Assembly (NCBI GenBank): GCA_039201605.1
Contig: JBCCRO010000028.1
Span: 1 to 64,000, forward strand
Direction: 5' to 3'
From: CADEDH01 sp039201605
Lineage (GTDB): Bacteria > Actinomycetota > Acidimicrobiia > Acidimicrobiales > SZUA-35
DNA: 64,000 nucleotides
Shown: positions 1 to 7,059 of the stretch, in pieces
How positions within the stretch are numbered: the first letter of the stretch is position 1
How the letters are laid out: the number at the start of each line of letters is the position of its first letter
Position numbers and translations under genes: made by a program
Notes under the pieces: generated by a model
Seen by the model: the letters and a program-made list of their open reading frames with translations, nothing else
Told to the model about the DNA's origin: nothing
Database searches by the model: none

Positions 1-765
1 CTCACCGTTGTTCTTGAGGGCCACACCGACTGGGTGCGGTCGGTGGGGTGGTCGCCTGATGGCACCCGTCTTGCTTCGGCCAGCGACGACGGGACGGTGC
101 GGGTGTGGGACCCTGCCACTGGTGACAGCGCCATGGTTCTTGAGGGCCACGCCGACGGGGTGGTGTCGGTGGGGTGGTCGCCCGATGGGACTCGTCTTGC
201 TTCGGCCAGCGACGACGGGACGGTGCGGGTGTGGGTCCCGGCCACCGGTGACACCACCATCATTCTCGAAGGTCACACCGACTGGGTCCGGTCGGTGGGG
301 TGGTCGCCTGATGGCACCCGCCTCGCCACAGCCAGCAACGACTGCACTGTGCGGGTGTGGGACCCAGTTACCGGTGACAGCGCCATGGTTCTTTCGGGCC
401 ACATCAACTGGGTGGTGTCGGTGGGGTGGTCGCCTGATGGCACCCGCCTCGCCACAGCCAGCTACGACCGCACTGTGCGGGTGTGGGACCCGGTTACCGG
501 TGACAGCGCCATGGTTCTTTCGGGCCACACCGACTGGGTGGTGTCGGTGGGGTGGTCGCCTGATGGCACCCGCCTCGCCACAGCCAGCAGCGACGGGACG
601 TTGCAGGTGTGGGATGCCGCTTCGGGGGCCTCGGTGAGTTGGCGGGTCGGTCTGGCGGCCCAATCTGTCGCCTTCTCCCCACAGGGGCACCTGCTTGCGA
701 TCGGGTTCGACAAGGAATGGCTTGTGGTCGAGCTCCACGAGAACAGGCGTGGCGCCGACGGCTAA
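1..765 (+). CDS. WD40-repeat protein, C-terminal part (5' end outside window)
   Basis: The reading frame is open from the first base, so the start lies upstream. The visible 254 residues are five 42-residue WD40 blades, each with the signature GH-x-VxSVGWSPDGTRLA followed by DxTVRVWDP, then a degenerate last blade and a short tail. Such propellers are protein-interaction platforms. In bacteria they are often the C-terminal sensor of large NTPase, protease or TIR proteins, so the missing N-terminus would decide the function. The blades are nearly identical at DNA level, implying recent expansion or gene conversion. The stop codon TAA forms part of the apparent -10 box of the next gene. Confidence 0.9.
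   Translation, partial: LTVVLEGHTDWVRSVGWSPDGTRLASASDDGTVRVWDPATGDSAMVLEGHADGVVSVGWSPDGTRLASASDDGTVRVWVPATGDTTIILEGHTDWVRSVGWSPDGTRLATASNDCTVRVWDPVTGDSAMVLSGHINWVVSVGWSPDGTRLATASYDRTVRVWDPVTGDSAMVLSGHTDWVVSVGWSPDGTRLATASSDGTLQVWDAASGASVSWRVGLAAQSVAFSPQGHLLAIGFDKEWLVVELHENRRGADG
19..648 (+). repeat. Five tandem 126-bp WD40 repeat units
   Basis: Units begin at 19, 145, 271, 397 and 523, exactly 126 bp apart. Long stretches are identical between units, for example the bases encoding GWSPDGTRLA. The repeat is in frame and coding, so blade number could change by recombination. Confidence 0.9.
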
Positions 766-768
766 CGT
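763..768 (+). promoter_or_regulatory. -10 box TAACGT of a leaderless gene
   Basis: TAACGT is followed by six bases and then the GTG start at 775. This is the spacing expected when transcription starts at the start codon. The box includes the upstream gene's stop codon. No clear -35 was assigned. Confidence 0.45.
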
Positions 769-774
769 CGAATC

Positions 775-1329
775 GTGGCCCTCAAGAAGATCACCTTCCG
801 GCTCAAGGCTCCGTTCGCAGAAATCGGCGGAGAGTGGGAAGTGGAGAAGGCCGAACAACAGGCCGCCTGGGAGATGTACGTCGAGCTCGCCACGCGAGTC
901 AGCGTCGCGCCGCTCGGCGCCGATGAAGGCCTCTTGCGGGAGGCGCTCGCCAGCTTCTACAGCTTGTACGACACCACTCGGCAGATTCTGCGCACCTACG
1001 GGCCCGAGGTGGCCAAGGTTCCGACTACGGCCAACGACCATCTCGCCTACAGCTTCGGCTACCTGGCCGCCTGGATCCTCAACGGTGTGCTCCGTCCCCT
1101 CCTCGCCAACTGGCACCCGGCACTGGAGGACTGGGAAGCAAAGCGCGCCGACGATGTCTCCCGCCGAGAGCACGAGCGGGCCTGGGACCATCACGACGAG
1201 CTGAGAGACGAGATCGAGAAGATCCGCATTGTGCTCAACGATTACGCGTGGATCCTCGCTGACGCATGCGATGCTCCGGCTCTGATGGTCGCCAACACCC
1301 AGATCCGGCCCGGCGGCGGTCAGCTTTAG
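775..1329 (+). CDS. Uncharacterised 184-aa protein downstream of WD40 gene
   Basis: I do not recognise a named family with certainty. The protein starts with GTG (MALKKITFRLKAPFAEIGG), is soluble, mostly helical and rich in charged residues, with no signal peptide or membrane segment. It lies 9 bp behind the WD40 stop, so the pair probably works together, but it also has its own TAACGT box. Its TAG stop overlaps the TAA stop of the convergent integrase by four bases. That makes its 3' end a place to look for the element's attachment site. Confidence 0.75.
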   Translation: MALKKITFRLKAPFAEIGGEWEVEKAEQQAAWEMYVELATRVSVAPLGADEGLLREALASFYSLYDTTRQILRTYGPEVAKVPTTANDHLAYSFGYLAAWILNGVLRPLLANWHPALEDWEAKRADDVSRREHERAWDHHDELRDEIEKIRIVLNDYAWILADACDAPALMVANTQIRPGGGQL

Positions 1330-2642
1330 CGAGCCTTGCCGTCGGCCCCGCGGTAGCGATCGATGAGAACGTTAGAGGTCGTTTCGTCGCCCTTCAATGC
1401 CCCGACGTAGGTCGAGCACAGTGTCTCCACCGAGTGGCCCATGCGGCGGGCCACCTCACCGAGGGGTACACCGGCGTTGAGCCAGGTGGTGGCAGCGAAG
1501 TGGCGGCAGTCGTAGGGACGTAGTGGCGGGTGCTCGATCTTCGACAGCGCAAGGTGCCACGCTCGCCGCCAGTTCGACGGTGATGGTCGCCGATCGTTGA
1601 TGGTCCGGAACATCAGATCGTCGGGGCCAAACGATCCGTCGTCTATCCACGACCGCAAGAGTGAGACCAGGTCTTCGGGGATCGGGACCGTACGGTCGCC
1701 GGTCTTCGGATCACCGGGCTCGTCGAAGTCGATGTCGGCCTCCGTGACCTCGATGGCGCCCCACCCGTTGGCGGGTAGCGACAAGGCACGGGGACGGAGC
1801 ATCACCGTCTCCGACGGGCGGAGACCGGCGTAGGCGAGAACCGTAGTCATGGCCTGATAGGTACGACTCGCAGGCTGATGGTTGCGCATAGCCTCGAGCG
1901 CCGCCTGCATCGTCGCCTGATCGGGAAGACGCCGGATATCGATCGCTCGGGACGCAGCCTTCCTGCGTACCTTGCGGTTCTTGGCTCCCCGGGCCTGAGG
2001 TGGCCACGGGTCCCGAGGTAGCAGCTCGAGGTCGACGGCCCGACGGATGCAGGCTCGAGCCGCCTTCCGGTAGCGGAGAGCAGTCACCGCTGCGAGTGGT
2101 TTGCCCGACACCCCGATGCCGAGCCGTCGATCGACCTCGGACAGCAGCGAGCGGTCCAGATCGCCGAGCGGGAAGCACCATCGCTTGAGCCACTGCTCCA
2201 TCCGGCGATCGAGCGATGCTTCGGGGCCGAGTGCCTCCTGGAGGTAGAGCCGAACGTCGGTCGGTGGCGTCGGTGCCGACGGCTTGATGAGCAGCGGGAC
2301 GAGCCGACTCATCTCCTCCACGGTGCTTCGGCGAGTTCGTGGCGCCCATTCTTCCCATTGCTCAGCCAGCCACCGCCGCACCCACTCGTGAGCAAGTAGC
2401 GGGTCGGGCTCGTTCCACGACGATGGTTCGCCGGTGGACCGGTCGAACCGTTCGCCGTTGCGCTGGGCGACGAGAAGCTCCGAGCGGAGGTGGTCGGCCT
2501 CGGCTCGTGTGCGGAAGGACCGTTGGAACGAAGCCTCGCCCACGAACCAGCGGACGATCCACGGCTTGTGGGCATAGCCCTTCGATCCTCGCCGATCCTG
2601 AATCTTCCAGATGCGGAGCTCATCCCCGCCCGGCCTTGGCAT
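1326..2642 (-). CDS. int: Tyrosine recombinase (site-specific integrase)
   Basis: This 438-aa protein integrates and, with the excisionase, excises the element. The start is the ATG overlapping the xis stop (TGATG); a longer upstream extension in the same frame lies inside xis and is not used. An N-terminal AP2-like arm-binding stretch precedes a SAM-like core-binding domain and the catalytic domain. Visible catalytic signatures are the first Arg in AGLRPSE, the C-terminal box PYDCRH (Tyr replaces the usual first His), the His in MGHSVET, and the Tyr nucleophile in CSTYVGAL. The 3' end overlaps the convergent gene by 4 bp. Confidence 0.93.
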   Translation of the reverse strand: MPRPGGDELRIWKIQDRRGSKGYAHKPWIVRWFVGEASFQRSFRTRAEADHLRSELLVAQRNGERFDRSTGEPSSWNEPDPLLAHEWVRRWLAEQWEEWAPRTRRSTVEEMSRLVPLLIKPSAPTPPTDVRLYLQEALGPEASLDRRMEQWLKRWCFPLGDLDRSLLSEVDRRLGIGVSGKPLAAVTALRYRKAARACIRRAVDLELLPRDPWPPQARGAKNRKVRRKAASRAIDIRRLPDQATMQAALEAMRNHQPASRTYQAMTTVLAYAGLRPSETVMLRPRALSLPANGWGAIEVTEADIDFDEPGDPKTGDRTVPIPEDLVSLLRSWIDDGSFGPDDLMFRTINDRRPSPSNWRRAWHLALSKIEHPPLRPYDCRHFAATTWLNAGVPLGEVARRMGHSVETLCSTYVGALKGDETTSNVLIDRYRGADGKAR

Positions 2643-2836
2643 CAGTCGGTGGGTTCGCCCTGGAGAAGCTCGTCGATGGCGGCTCGGGGTACGAGTACTC
2701 GTCCGCGAATCTTGATGGTCGGGATGTCGCCGTTGCGGCATATCTCGTAGGCGGTGTTGCGGCCGATGCCGAGGATCTTGGCGACCTCGGGGACGGTGTA
2801 GGTCTGGCGTTCGATCAGGGGAGCTGGGGTGGCCAT
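2642..2836 (-). CDS. xis: Excisionase / MerR-like HTH protein
   Basis: This 64-aa protein is almost entirely a winged HTH of the excisionase type: YTVPEVAKILGIGRNTAYE followed by the wing IRGRVLVPRAAIDELL. Such proteins bend DNA at att sites and shift the integrase towards excision. It is translationally coupled to int by a TGATG overlap, so both should be made together. The repeat cluster immediately upstream is a plausible binding or control region. Confidence 0.9.
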   Translation of the reverse strand: MATPAPLIERQTYTVPEVAKILGIGRNTAYEICRNGDIPTIKIRGRVLVPRAAIDELLQGEPTD

Positions 2837-2891
2837 GGGCTGGTGATATGCCTTTCGGGCTGGTCGATCACGCTGAGTGAAGGGACGTGGA

Positions 2892-3195
2892 CTACGTGCC
2901 CTCAGTCTGTGTTGGGCATGTAGCCCCGACTTGGTGGGGGCAGGTGGCGTGTTTGCACTGGTGGGGAGTGTCCCGGGCTACGTGCCTAGGGACGAGGGGC
3001 ACGTAGCCGAGGGCACGTAGTCCTGTGGGTCACGGTCTGTGATGTTGGAGTGATGGGAGTACAGGCCCTTGGGGTACGTGCCCTGCGTTCCACACTCGGA
3101 GGGCACGTAGTCCGTGCGGTGTTTGTTTCCCCTGGTCAGAGTCGGCGGCGCCTACGTGCCCTCAGAGGGCACGTAGCTCAGGTGTGGGCACGTAG
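2892..3195. repeat. Cluster of about ten CTACGTGCCC / GGGCACGTAG repeats
   Basis: This fills the 363-bp gap between xis and the replication gene. The 10-mer CTACGTGCCC occurs at 2892 and 3152. Its reverse complement occurs at 2997, 3011, 3101, 3167 and 3186. One-mismatch copies lie at 2914, 2978 and 3074. The copies at 3152 and 3167 form a perfect 12-bp palindrome with a single central base (3152-3176). The layout resembles iterons of a replication origin or a multi-site operator, next to a DnaB-like replication protein and xis. I see no gene in this stretch. Confidence 0.75.
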
Positions 3196-3199
3196 CCCC

Positions 3200-4738
3200 C
3201 TACGGAGGTTCGGCAGGTCCGTTATCGAAACTCTGCTGGATCCCGTCAGTAGGTGTGCTGGGGAGGCGCCAGATGGAGGGTCGGCCGCTGAGGGTGTCGT
3301 CACGCTCGATGAGGACGCCGAGACGCTCGCGTGCGGTGCGGAGCGTCTTGTCGGTGACGCCCTCTTCCTTGGCGAGGCGCTTGATGTCGGCCCGCGGCTG
3401 GGGCTTGTGGGCGAGGAGAGAACGAAGCCAGTCGATCGCCTCTTCGAGCTGGGTTCGGTCTTCGGGGGCGCTTTGATCGAGGAGGTTGTCGGGGTGGTGC
3501 CCGTCTTCTTCGCCGACGATGACCACCGCAGCGGTGGCGATCGGGTCGGTCGGGTCGTTGGGGTTGTCGATCTCGGTGCCTTCGATGCGGTATCGGATGG
3601 CGCCGACGTCGGTGATGCTCGTGTTGTTGGCCTTGGCCAGGACGCAGAGGCGGTCGTTGTCGTCGTGGGGGTGGGGGCCGACGCCGAGGACTGAGCGGAC
3701 GGCTGAGCTGAAGGCTCGGCTGCCGTTGATGCGGGCGAGGATGTCTCGGATGCCGGTGTTTTTGTTGAAGTGGGCGAGGCCGAGTGCTCCGCAGCGCAGT
3801 GTTTGGGTGAGTTCGGAGAGTTGGCCGACGGCTGCTTGGACTTCGGCTTTCTTGTGGCTGTCGGTGTCGCCGAGGTGGGCGTCGAGGGGGTCGATGACGA
3901 TGAGGCCGACGTCGAGGCCTTGGAGGGCGTTCTCGAGGTCTCGGAGGTGGGTGTCGAGGGTGAAGGTTTCGTGGTGGAGGTCGACGAAGTGGAAGCGGGA
4001 GAGGTCGGCGCCGGCAGCGAGGAGGCGGGGGGTGATGATGGTGGAGCGGTCGTCTTCGAGGCCGATGTAGACGACATCTGAGGGTTTGTTGCGGCGTTCT
4101 CCGGGGAGTTGGCCTCGGGTGAGTCGGGCGGCGAGCCAGCAAACGAGCAGGGTCTTGCCGTGTCCTTCTCGGCCGGCGAGGAGGGTGACGCCGCCGATGG
4201 GAATGCGTTGGTCCCATACCCAGTGGGGGCGGGCCACGGGGACGGTTTCGGCAGGGGTGAGGGTGAGGCGTCGGGTCCGGGCGCCGTCTCGGAGGACGTT
4301 GAGGCGGTCGACGAGTTCGGTGACGTGGCCGTTGTCGGGGTTGCGGGCGAGGTCGAGGGCGGTGGCTTGTATGCGGCGTCGTGTGGCGAGGTCGCCGATG
4401 ACGCCTGCGTACTTTGCTACCGAGGTCGCCACGGGTGCATCGGTCAGGGCCTCGGCCAGAAGGGCCCGCACGTTCTGGGCTCCGATGCGATCGACGAGAC
4501 GAGGGTCAAGGGCGTTGAGGAGCAGAACGGCGTCGGGGCGGCCGCCGTCGGCGGCGATGGCGAGGGCAGTGCTGATGATGGCGGCGTTATCGGGTGAGCA
4601 GTCACCGGGGTCGAACCCGTCCAACGCCGCGATGGTGTCGGGCCCGTTGAGCATGAGGGCCCCGAGGACGCCTCGCTCTGCGGCGTGGTCGTAGGACACG
4701 GGTTCGAGGCCGGGGCCGGTGCCTGCGGGTGTGGTCAT
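3200..4738 (-). CDS. DnaB-N / RecA-like (AAA_25) replication helicase-like protein
   Basis: This 512-aa protein probably drives replication of the excised element. Residues about 12-115 resemble the helical DnaB N-terminal domain (DHAAERGVLGALML). Residues 170-400 are a RepA/RecA-like ATPase with Walker A GREGHGKT (189-196) and Walker B LIVIDPLDAH. The C-terminal 90 residues look like a winged helix (RADIKRLAKEEGVTDKTL). DnaB-N joined to an AAA_25 domain is known from phage and plasmid replication proteins. The start overlaps the upstream gene by 4 bp (ATGA). The iteron-like cluster lies directly downstream. Confidence 0.85.
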   Translation of the reverse strand: MTTPAGTGPGLEPVSYDHAAERGVLGALMLNGPDTIAALDGFDPGDCSPDNAAIISTALAIAADGGRPDAVLLLNALDPRLVDRIGAQNVRALLAEALTDAPVATSVAKYAGVIGDLATRRRIQATALDLARNPDNGHVTELVDRLNVLRDGARTRRLTLTPAETVPVARPHWVWDQRIPIGGVTLLAGREGHGKTLLVCWLAARLTRGQLPGERRNKPSDVVYIGLEDDRSTIITPRLLAAGADLSRFHFVDLHHETFTLDTHLRDLENALQGLDVGLIVIDPLDAHLGDTDSHKKAEVQAAVGQLSELTQTLRCGALGLAHFNKNTGIRDILARINGSRAFSSAVRSVLGVGPHPHDDNDRLCVLAKANNTSITDVGAIRYRIEGTEIDNPNDPTDPIATAAVVIVGEEDGHHPDNLLDQSAPEDRTQLEEAIDWLRSLLAHKPQPRADIKRLAKEEGVTDKTLRTARERLGVLIERDDTLSGRPSIWRLPSTPTDGIQQSFDNGPAEPP

Positions 4739-5121
4739 CCGTCCTCGACCGGGACTGCTGCGGGGACGGGGCTGGTGGTGAGGTCGTGGCCGGCGCCGTG
4801 GATGTGCTCGGCCCAGGGGCGGACGGTGTCCAGGAGGTCGAGATCGGTGGGGCAGGCGGTGCCGGCGGTGGCGAGGGCGTATTCGAGGTCGAAGATGTAG
4901 GCGGCGAGCTCTTCGTCAGGCGGTCGGCTGGAGGCGGTGCCGTCGAGTGCGGCGTCGATCCAGGGGTGCACGAGGATGTAGCGGTCGACGGTGGTGGCCA
5001 CGGGGGCTTTGGCGTGGCCGGCGGCGTATTCGAGGTCGTAGAGGTAGGCGGCGATGTCTCTGTCGGGCGGGCGGAGGTGTGGCATGCGTCTGCGTTCCTG
5101 GGCGTGGGTCGGGGCGGTCAT
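4735..5121 (-). CDS. Hypothetical protein with internal duplication
   Basis: This 128-aa protein of unknown function consists of two similar halves. Residues about 18-61 (PPDRDIAAYLYDLEYA) and 67-109 (PPDEELAAYIFDLEYA) align along their length, each ending near a Pro-Trp (HPWI, RPWA). There are no membrane segments. It sits between the methyltransferase and the replication protein with 4-bp overlaps on both sides, so it should be co-translated with them; an accessory role in replication is a guess. Confidence 0.75.
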   Translation of the reverse strand: MTAPTHAQERRRMPHLRPPDRDIAAYLYDLEYAAGHAKAPVATTVDRYILVHPWIDAALDGTASSRPPDEELAAYIFDLEYALATAGTACPTDLDLLDTVRPWAEHIHGAGHDLTTSPVPAAVPVEDG

Positions 5122-6515
5122 TGGGTGGTGTCGGTGAGGGTGAGTTGTTGGCCGTGAGGGGTGATGGGGCTGGGGGTGGTGTTACCGAGTTGGCGCCAGA
5201 CCTGGGCGTAGCGGTGTTCGTAGAGATCGTGGTTGGCGGGATCGAGGTCGATACCGGTGGCGTCTCGGCCCCAGATGTCGGCGACAGCGAGGGTGGTGCC
5301 GGTCCCGGCGAAGGGATCGAGGACGTGGCCGGGTCGGTAGTTGTCGTGCCCGCAGCCGGTCCAGCTGTCGGTGGTGGCGTGGCTGTTGAGGTGTGGTTGG
5401 CCTTTGGCGAGCCGCCGGCCCTGCTTGGTCTTGGGGCCGGTGTGGTCGACGAAGCTGGCACCGCCAGCGTCGACGGCCCGCCCGTTGCGATCGACGTAGC
5501 TCGTGGTGGTCTGGCGCCGTCGTGGCTGACCGCAGGTTTGGCAGACCTGGGCCGGGCACATGGAAAGCACGAGGCGTTCGGCGAGGCGTGGGGGCCACAT
5601 GGCGTAGTGAGCGAGGCTGCTGCCTTGGGTGTTCACCAGCCAGGCGAGGTCACCGTCGCCCTGGTCTTCGTGGTCGGTCCAGTAGTCGAGGGGTGGGGCG
5701 CCGGCCGGGTTCTGGGTGATGTGGTCGTTGGTTTCACGGGCGCCGCCTCGTGTGGGCTGGCGGCGGTGCTGGCGTTGGGTCTCGGTGGAGCGGGGGTTGG
5801 GGTGGCGGACGGCGTCGAGGTCGAACCATCGGTCGGTGGTCGTGGTGGCGACGGTGATGTAGGTGGTGGCGGGCCGGTACTTGTCGGCGAGGGCGCCGGG
5901 GGCGGGGTTGTTCCGGGCCCAGACGATGACGTTGCGTACCCGCCACCGCTCGAAGGTGTGGGTTGGGTTGAGCAGGTTGTGTCCGTAGGCCAGCGACGCA
6001 GCGAACAGCGTGGGGACGAGGCAGAGCGATTTCGCCATTGGCCAACCGGGGATCTCGTCTCGTCGGTTCGGGCCGGGCCGGTGGTCGGCGGGGAGGATGC
6101 CGGCGGCTTGGTCACGGCGTCGGCTGGATCGGTGCGCTCGGCTCTCTGGGTGCTTGCGGCGCCAGGCATGGGCGCCGGCTCGGCGTGCGGCTTCGGATCC
6201 GGCATAGCCGATCTGGCCTTCTCGGAGACCGCCGGGGTGGTAGTCGCCGCCGCCCCCGCCGGACCCGGAGTAGGTGTCGCCGAGCTCGACGGCGATCGAC
6301 CCGTGCGGGGCGAGCACCCTTCGGCACTTGGTGGCGAGGGTGAGGAGCCGGTCAAGGAACGCTGCAGGGTCGGACTCGTTGCCCCATTGGCCGGGCAGGT
6401 CGTTGTAGTTCCTCAGGGCGAGGAACGGGGGCGATGTCGCCACCAGATCCACGGTGGCGTCGGGGAGGGTGGCGAGGACGTCGAGGACGTCGCCGGTGTG
6501 GCGGGTGACGGTCAT
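5118..6515 (-). CDS. Beta-class DNA methyltransferase (probably N4-cytosine or N6-adenine)
   Basis: This 465-aa enzyme has the permuted beta-class order: catalytic motif IV TSPPF near residues 27-31 and the AdoMet-binding motif I DPFAGTGTT near residue 400. Motif IV of the SPP(Y/F) type is more common in N4-cytosine than N6-adenine enzymes. Around residue 318 there is a Cys cluster (CPAQVCQTCG) with later Cys/His residues, suggesting a zinc ribbon inside the target-recognition region. No restriction endonuclease is next to it, so an orphan role in protecting the element or evading host restriction is likely. Both ends overlap neighbours by 4 bp. Confidence 0.88.
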   Translation of the reverse strand: MTVTRHTGDVLDVLATLPDATVDLVATSPPFLALRNYNDLPGQWGNESDPAAFLDRLLTLATKCRRVLAPHGSIAVELGDTYSGSGGGGGDYHPGGLREGQIGYAGSEAARRAGAHAWRRKHPESRAHRSSRRRDQAAGILPADHRPGPNRRDEIPGWPMAKSLCLVPTLFAASLAYGHNLLNPTHTFERWRVRNVIVWARNNPAPGALADKYRPATTYITVATTTTDRWFDLDAVRHPNPRSTETQRQHRRQPTRGGARETNDHITQNPAGAPPLDYWTDHEDQGDGDLAWLVNTQGSSLAHYAMWPPRLAERLVLSMCPAQVCQTCGQPRRRQTTTSYVDRNGRAVDAGGASFVDHTGPKTKQGRRLAKGQPHLNSHATTDSWTGCGHDNYRPGHVLDPFAGTGTTLAVADIWGRDATGIDLDPANHDLYEHRYAQVWRQLGNTTPSPITPHGQQLTLTDTTQ

Positions 6516-6616
6516 GAGCCACCCCCGATGAGGGGGCTGAGGATGTGGTGAAGGTCGTGGCTGTCAAGGGCGACTGTTGCGGTCTCGGCCCTGGTGATAC
6601 TCCGGGTAATCCTCAT
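6512..6616 (-). CDS. Small 34-aa protein coupled between RHH gene and methyltransferase
   Basis: The frame begins MRITRSITRAETATV. Its ATG overlaps the TGA of the upstream RHH gene, and its own TGA overlaps the ATG of the methyltransferase (ATGA at both ends). This fills what would otherwise be the only gap in this part of the operon. No domain can be assigned at this length. Double coupling supports translation, though the product may serve only to carry ribosomes across. Confidence 0.55.
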   Translation of the reverse strand: MRITRSITRAETATVALDSHDLHHILSPLIGGGS

Positions 6617-7059
6617 GACGCTTCATCGGCGTTTGGGGCGGGTATGGCCGGCTTCTCTGAAGCGGTGCCATGGGGTATCTGGATATCGGCCTGGGCCGGG
6701 TGCAGGTGGCCCTCGTCGAGTGCTCGATCTCGGGTGAGGACGCGGACGGTTTGGCCGTTGCGGTGGGGAATGAGCACCTCTCCGGAAGCTGGCATGACGA
6801 TCACGGGGAACGGGGTCGTCTCCCGTGGTGTGAGGCTGACGTCGAGGGTGACCTGGTCTCTGTCGACGGCGCGGGTGGGGAGCAGCTCGTCGAGCGGTGG
6901 GAGCCGTACGAGGTAGTCCTCGATGGCTCGGGTGATGAGCCTGTTGACGCTCACTTCCCGCTCTTGGGCGACGGCAGTGAGCCGGTTGGCGAGTGCGGGG
7001 TCGAGGCGGACGAGTTTGGTGGTGCGTTCGCCGTAGATGCGTGGCCGTCCTCGGGTCAT
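6613..7059 (-). CDS. Ribbon-helix-helix (CopG/Arc-like) protein
   Basis: This 148-aa protein has a ribbon-helix-helix DNA-binding domain at about residues 12-52 (TTKLVRLDPALANRLTAVAQ, then VSVNRLITRAIEDYL). The tail is rich in Pro and acidic residues and ends in a disordered stretch. RHH proteins on conjugative elements are often relaxosome accessory factors or transfer regulators. No relaxase was found here, so its DNA target is open. It is coupled by ATGA overlaps to the VirB4-like gene before it and the 34-aa frame after it. Confidence 0.75.
   Translation of the reverse strand: MTRGRPRIYGERTTKLVRLDPALANRLTAVAQEREVSVNRLITRAIEDYLVRLPPLDELLPTRAVDRDQVTLDVSLTPRETTPFPVIVMPASGEVLIPHRNGQTVRVLTRDRALDEGHLHPAQADIQIPHGTASEKPAIPAPNADEAS

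Noticed and set aside
8..637. Second long open frame across the WD40 repeats
   Set aside because: It is a shifted frame of the same 126-bp coding repeat, rich in Arg/Pro/Thr with no known fold.
19..648. Regular repeats as a possible CRISPR array
   Set aside because: Units are 126 bp, contiguous and in frame for WD40 blades; there are no spacers. No CRISPR array was seen elsewhere in the window.
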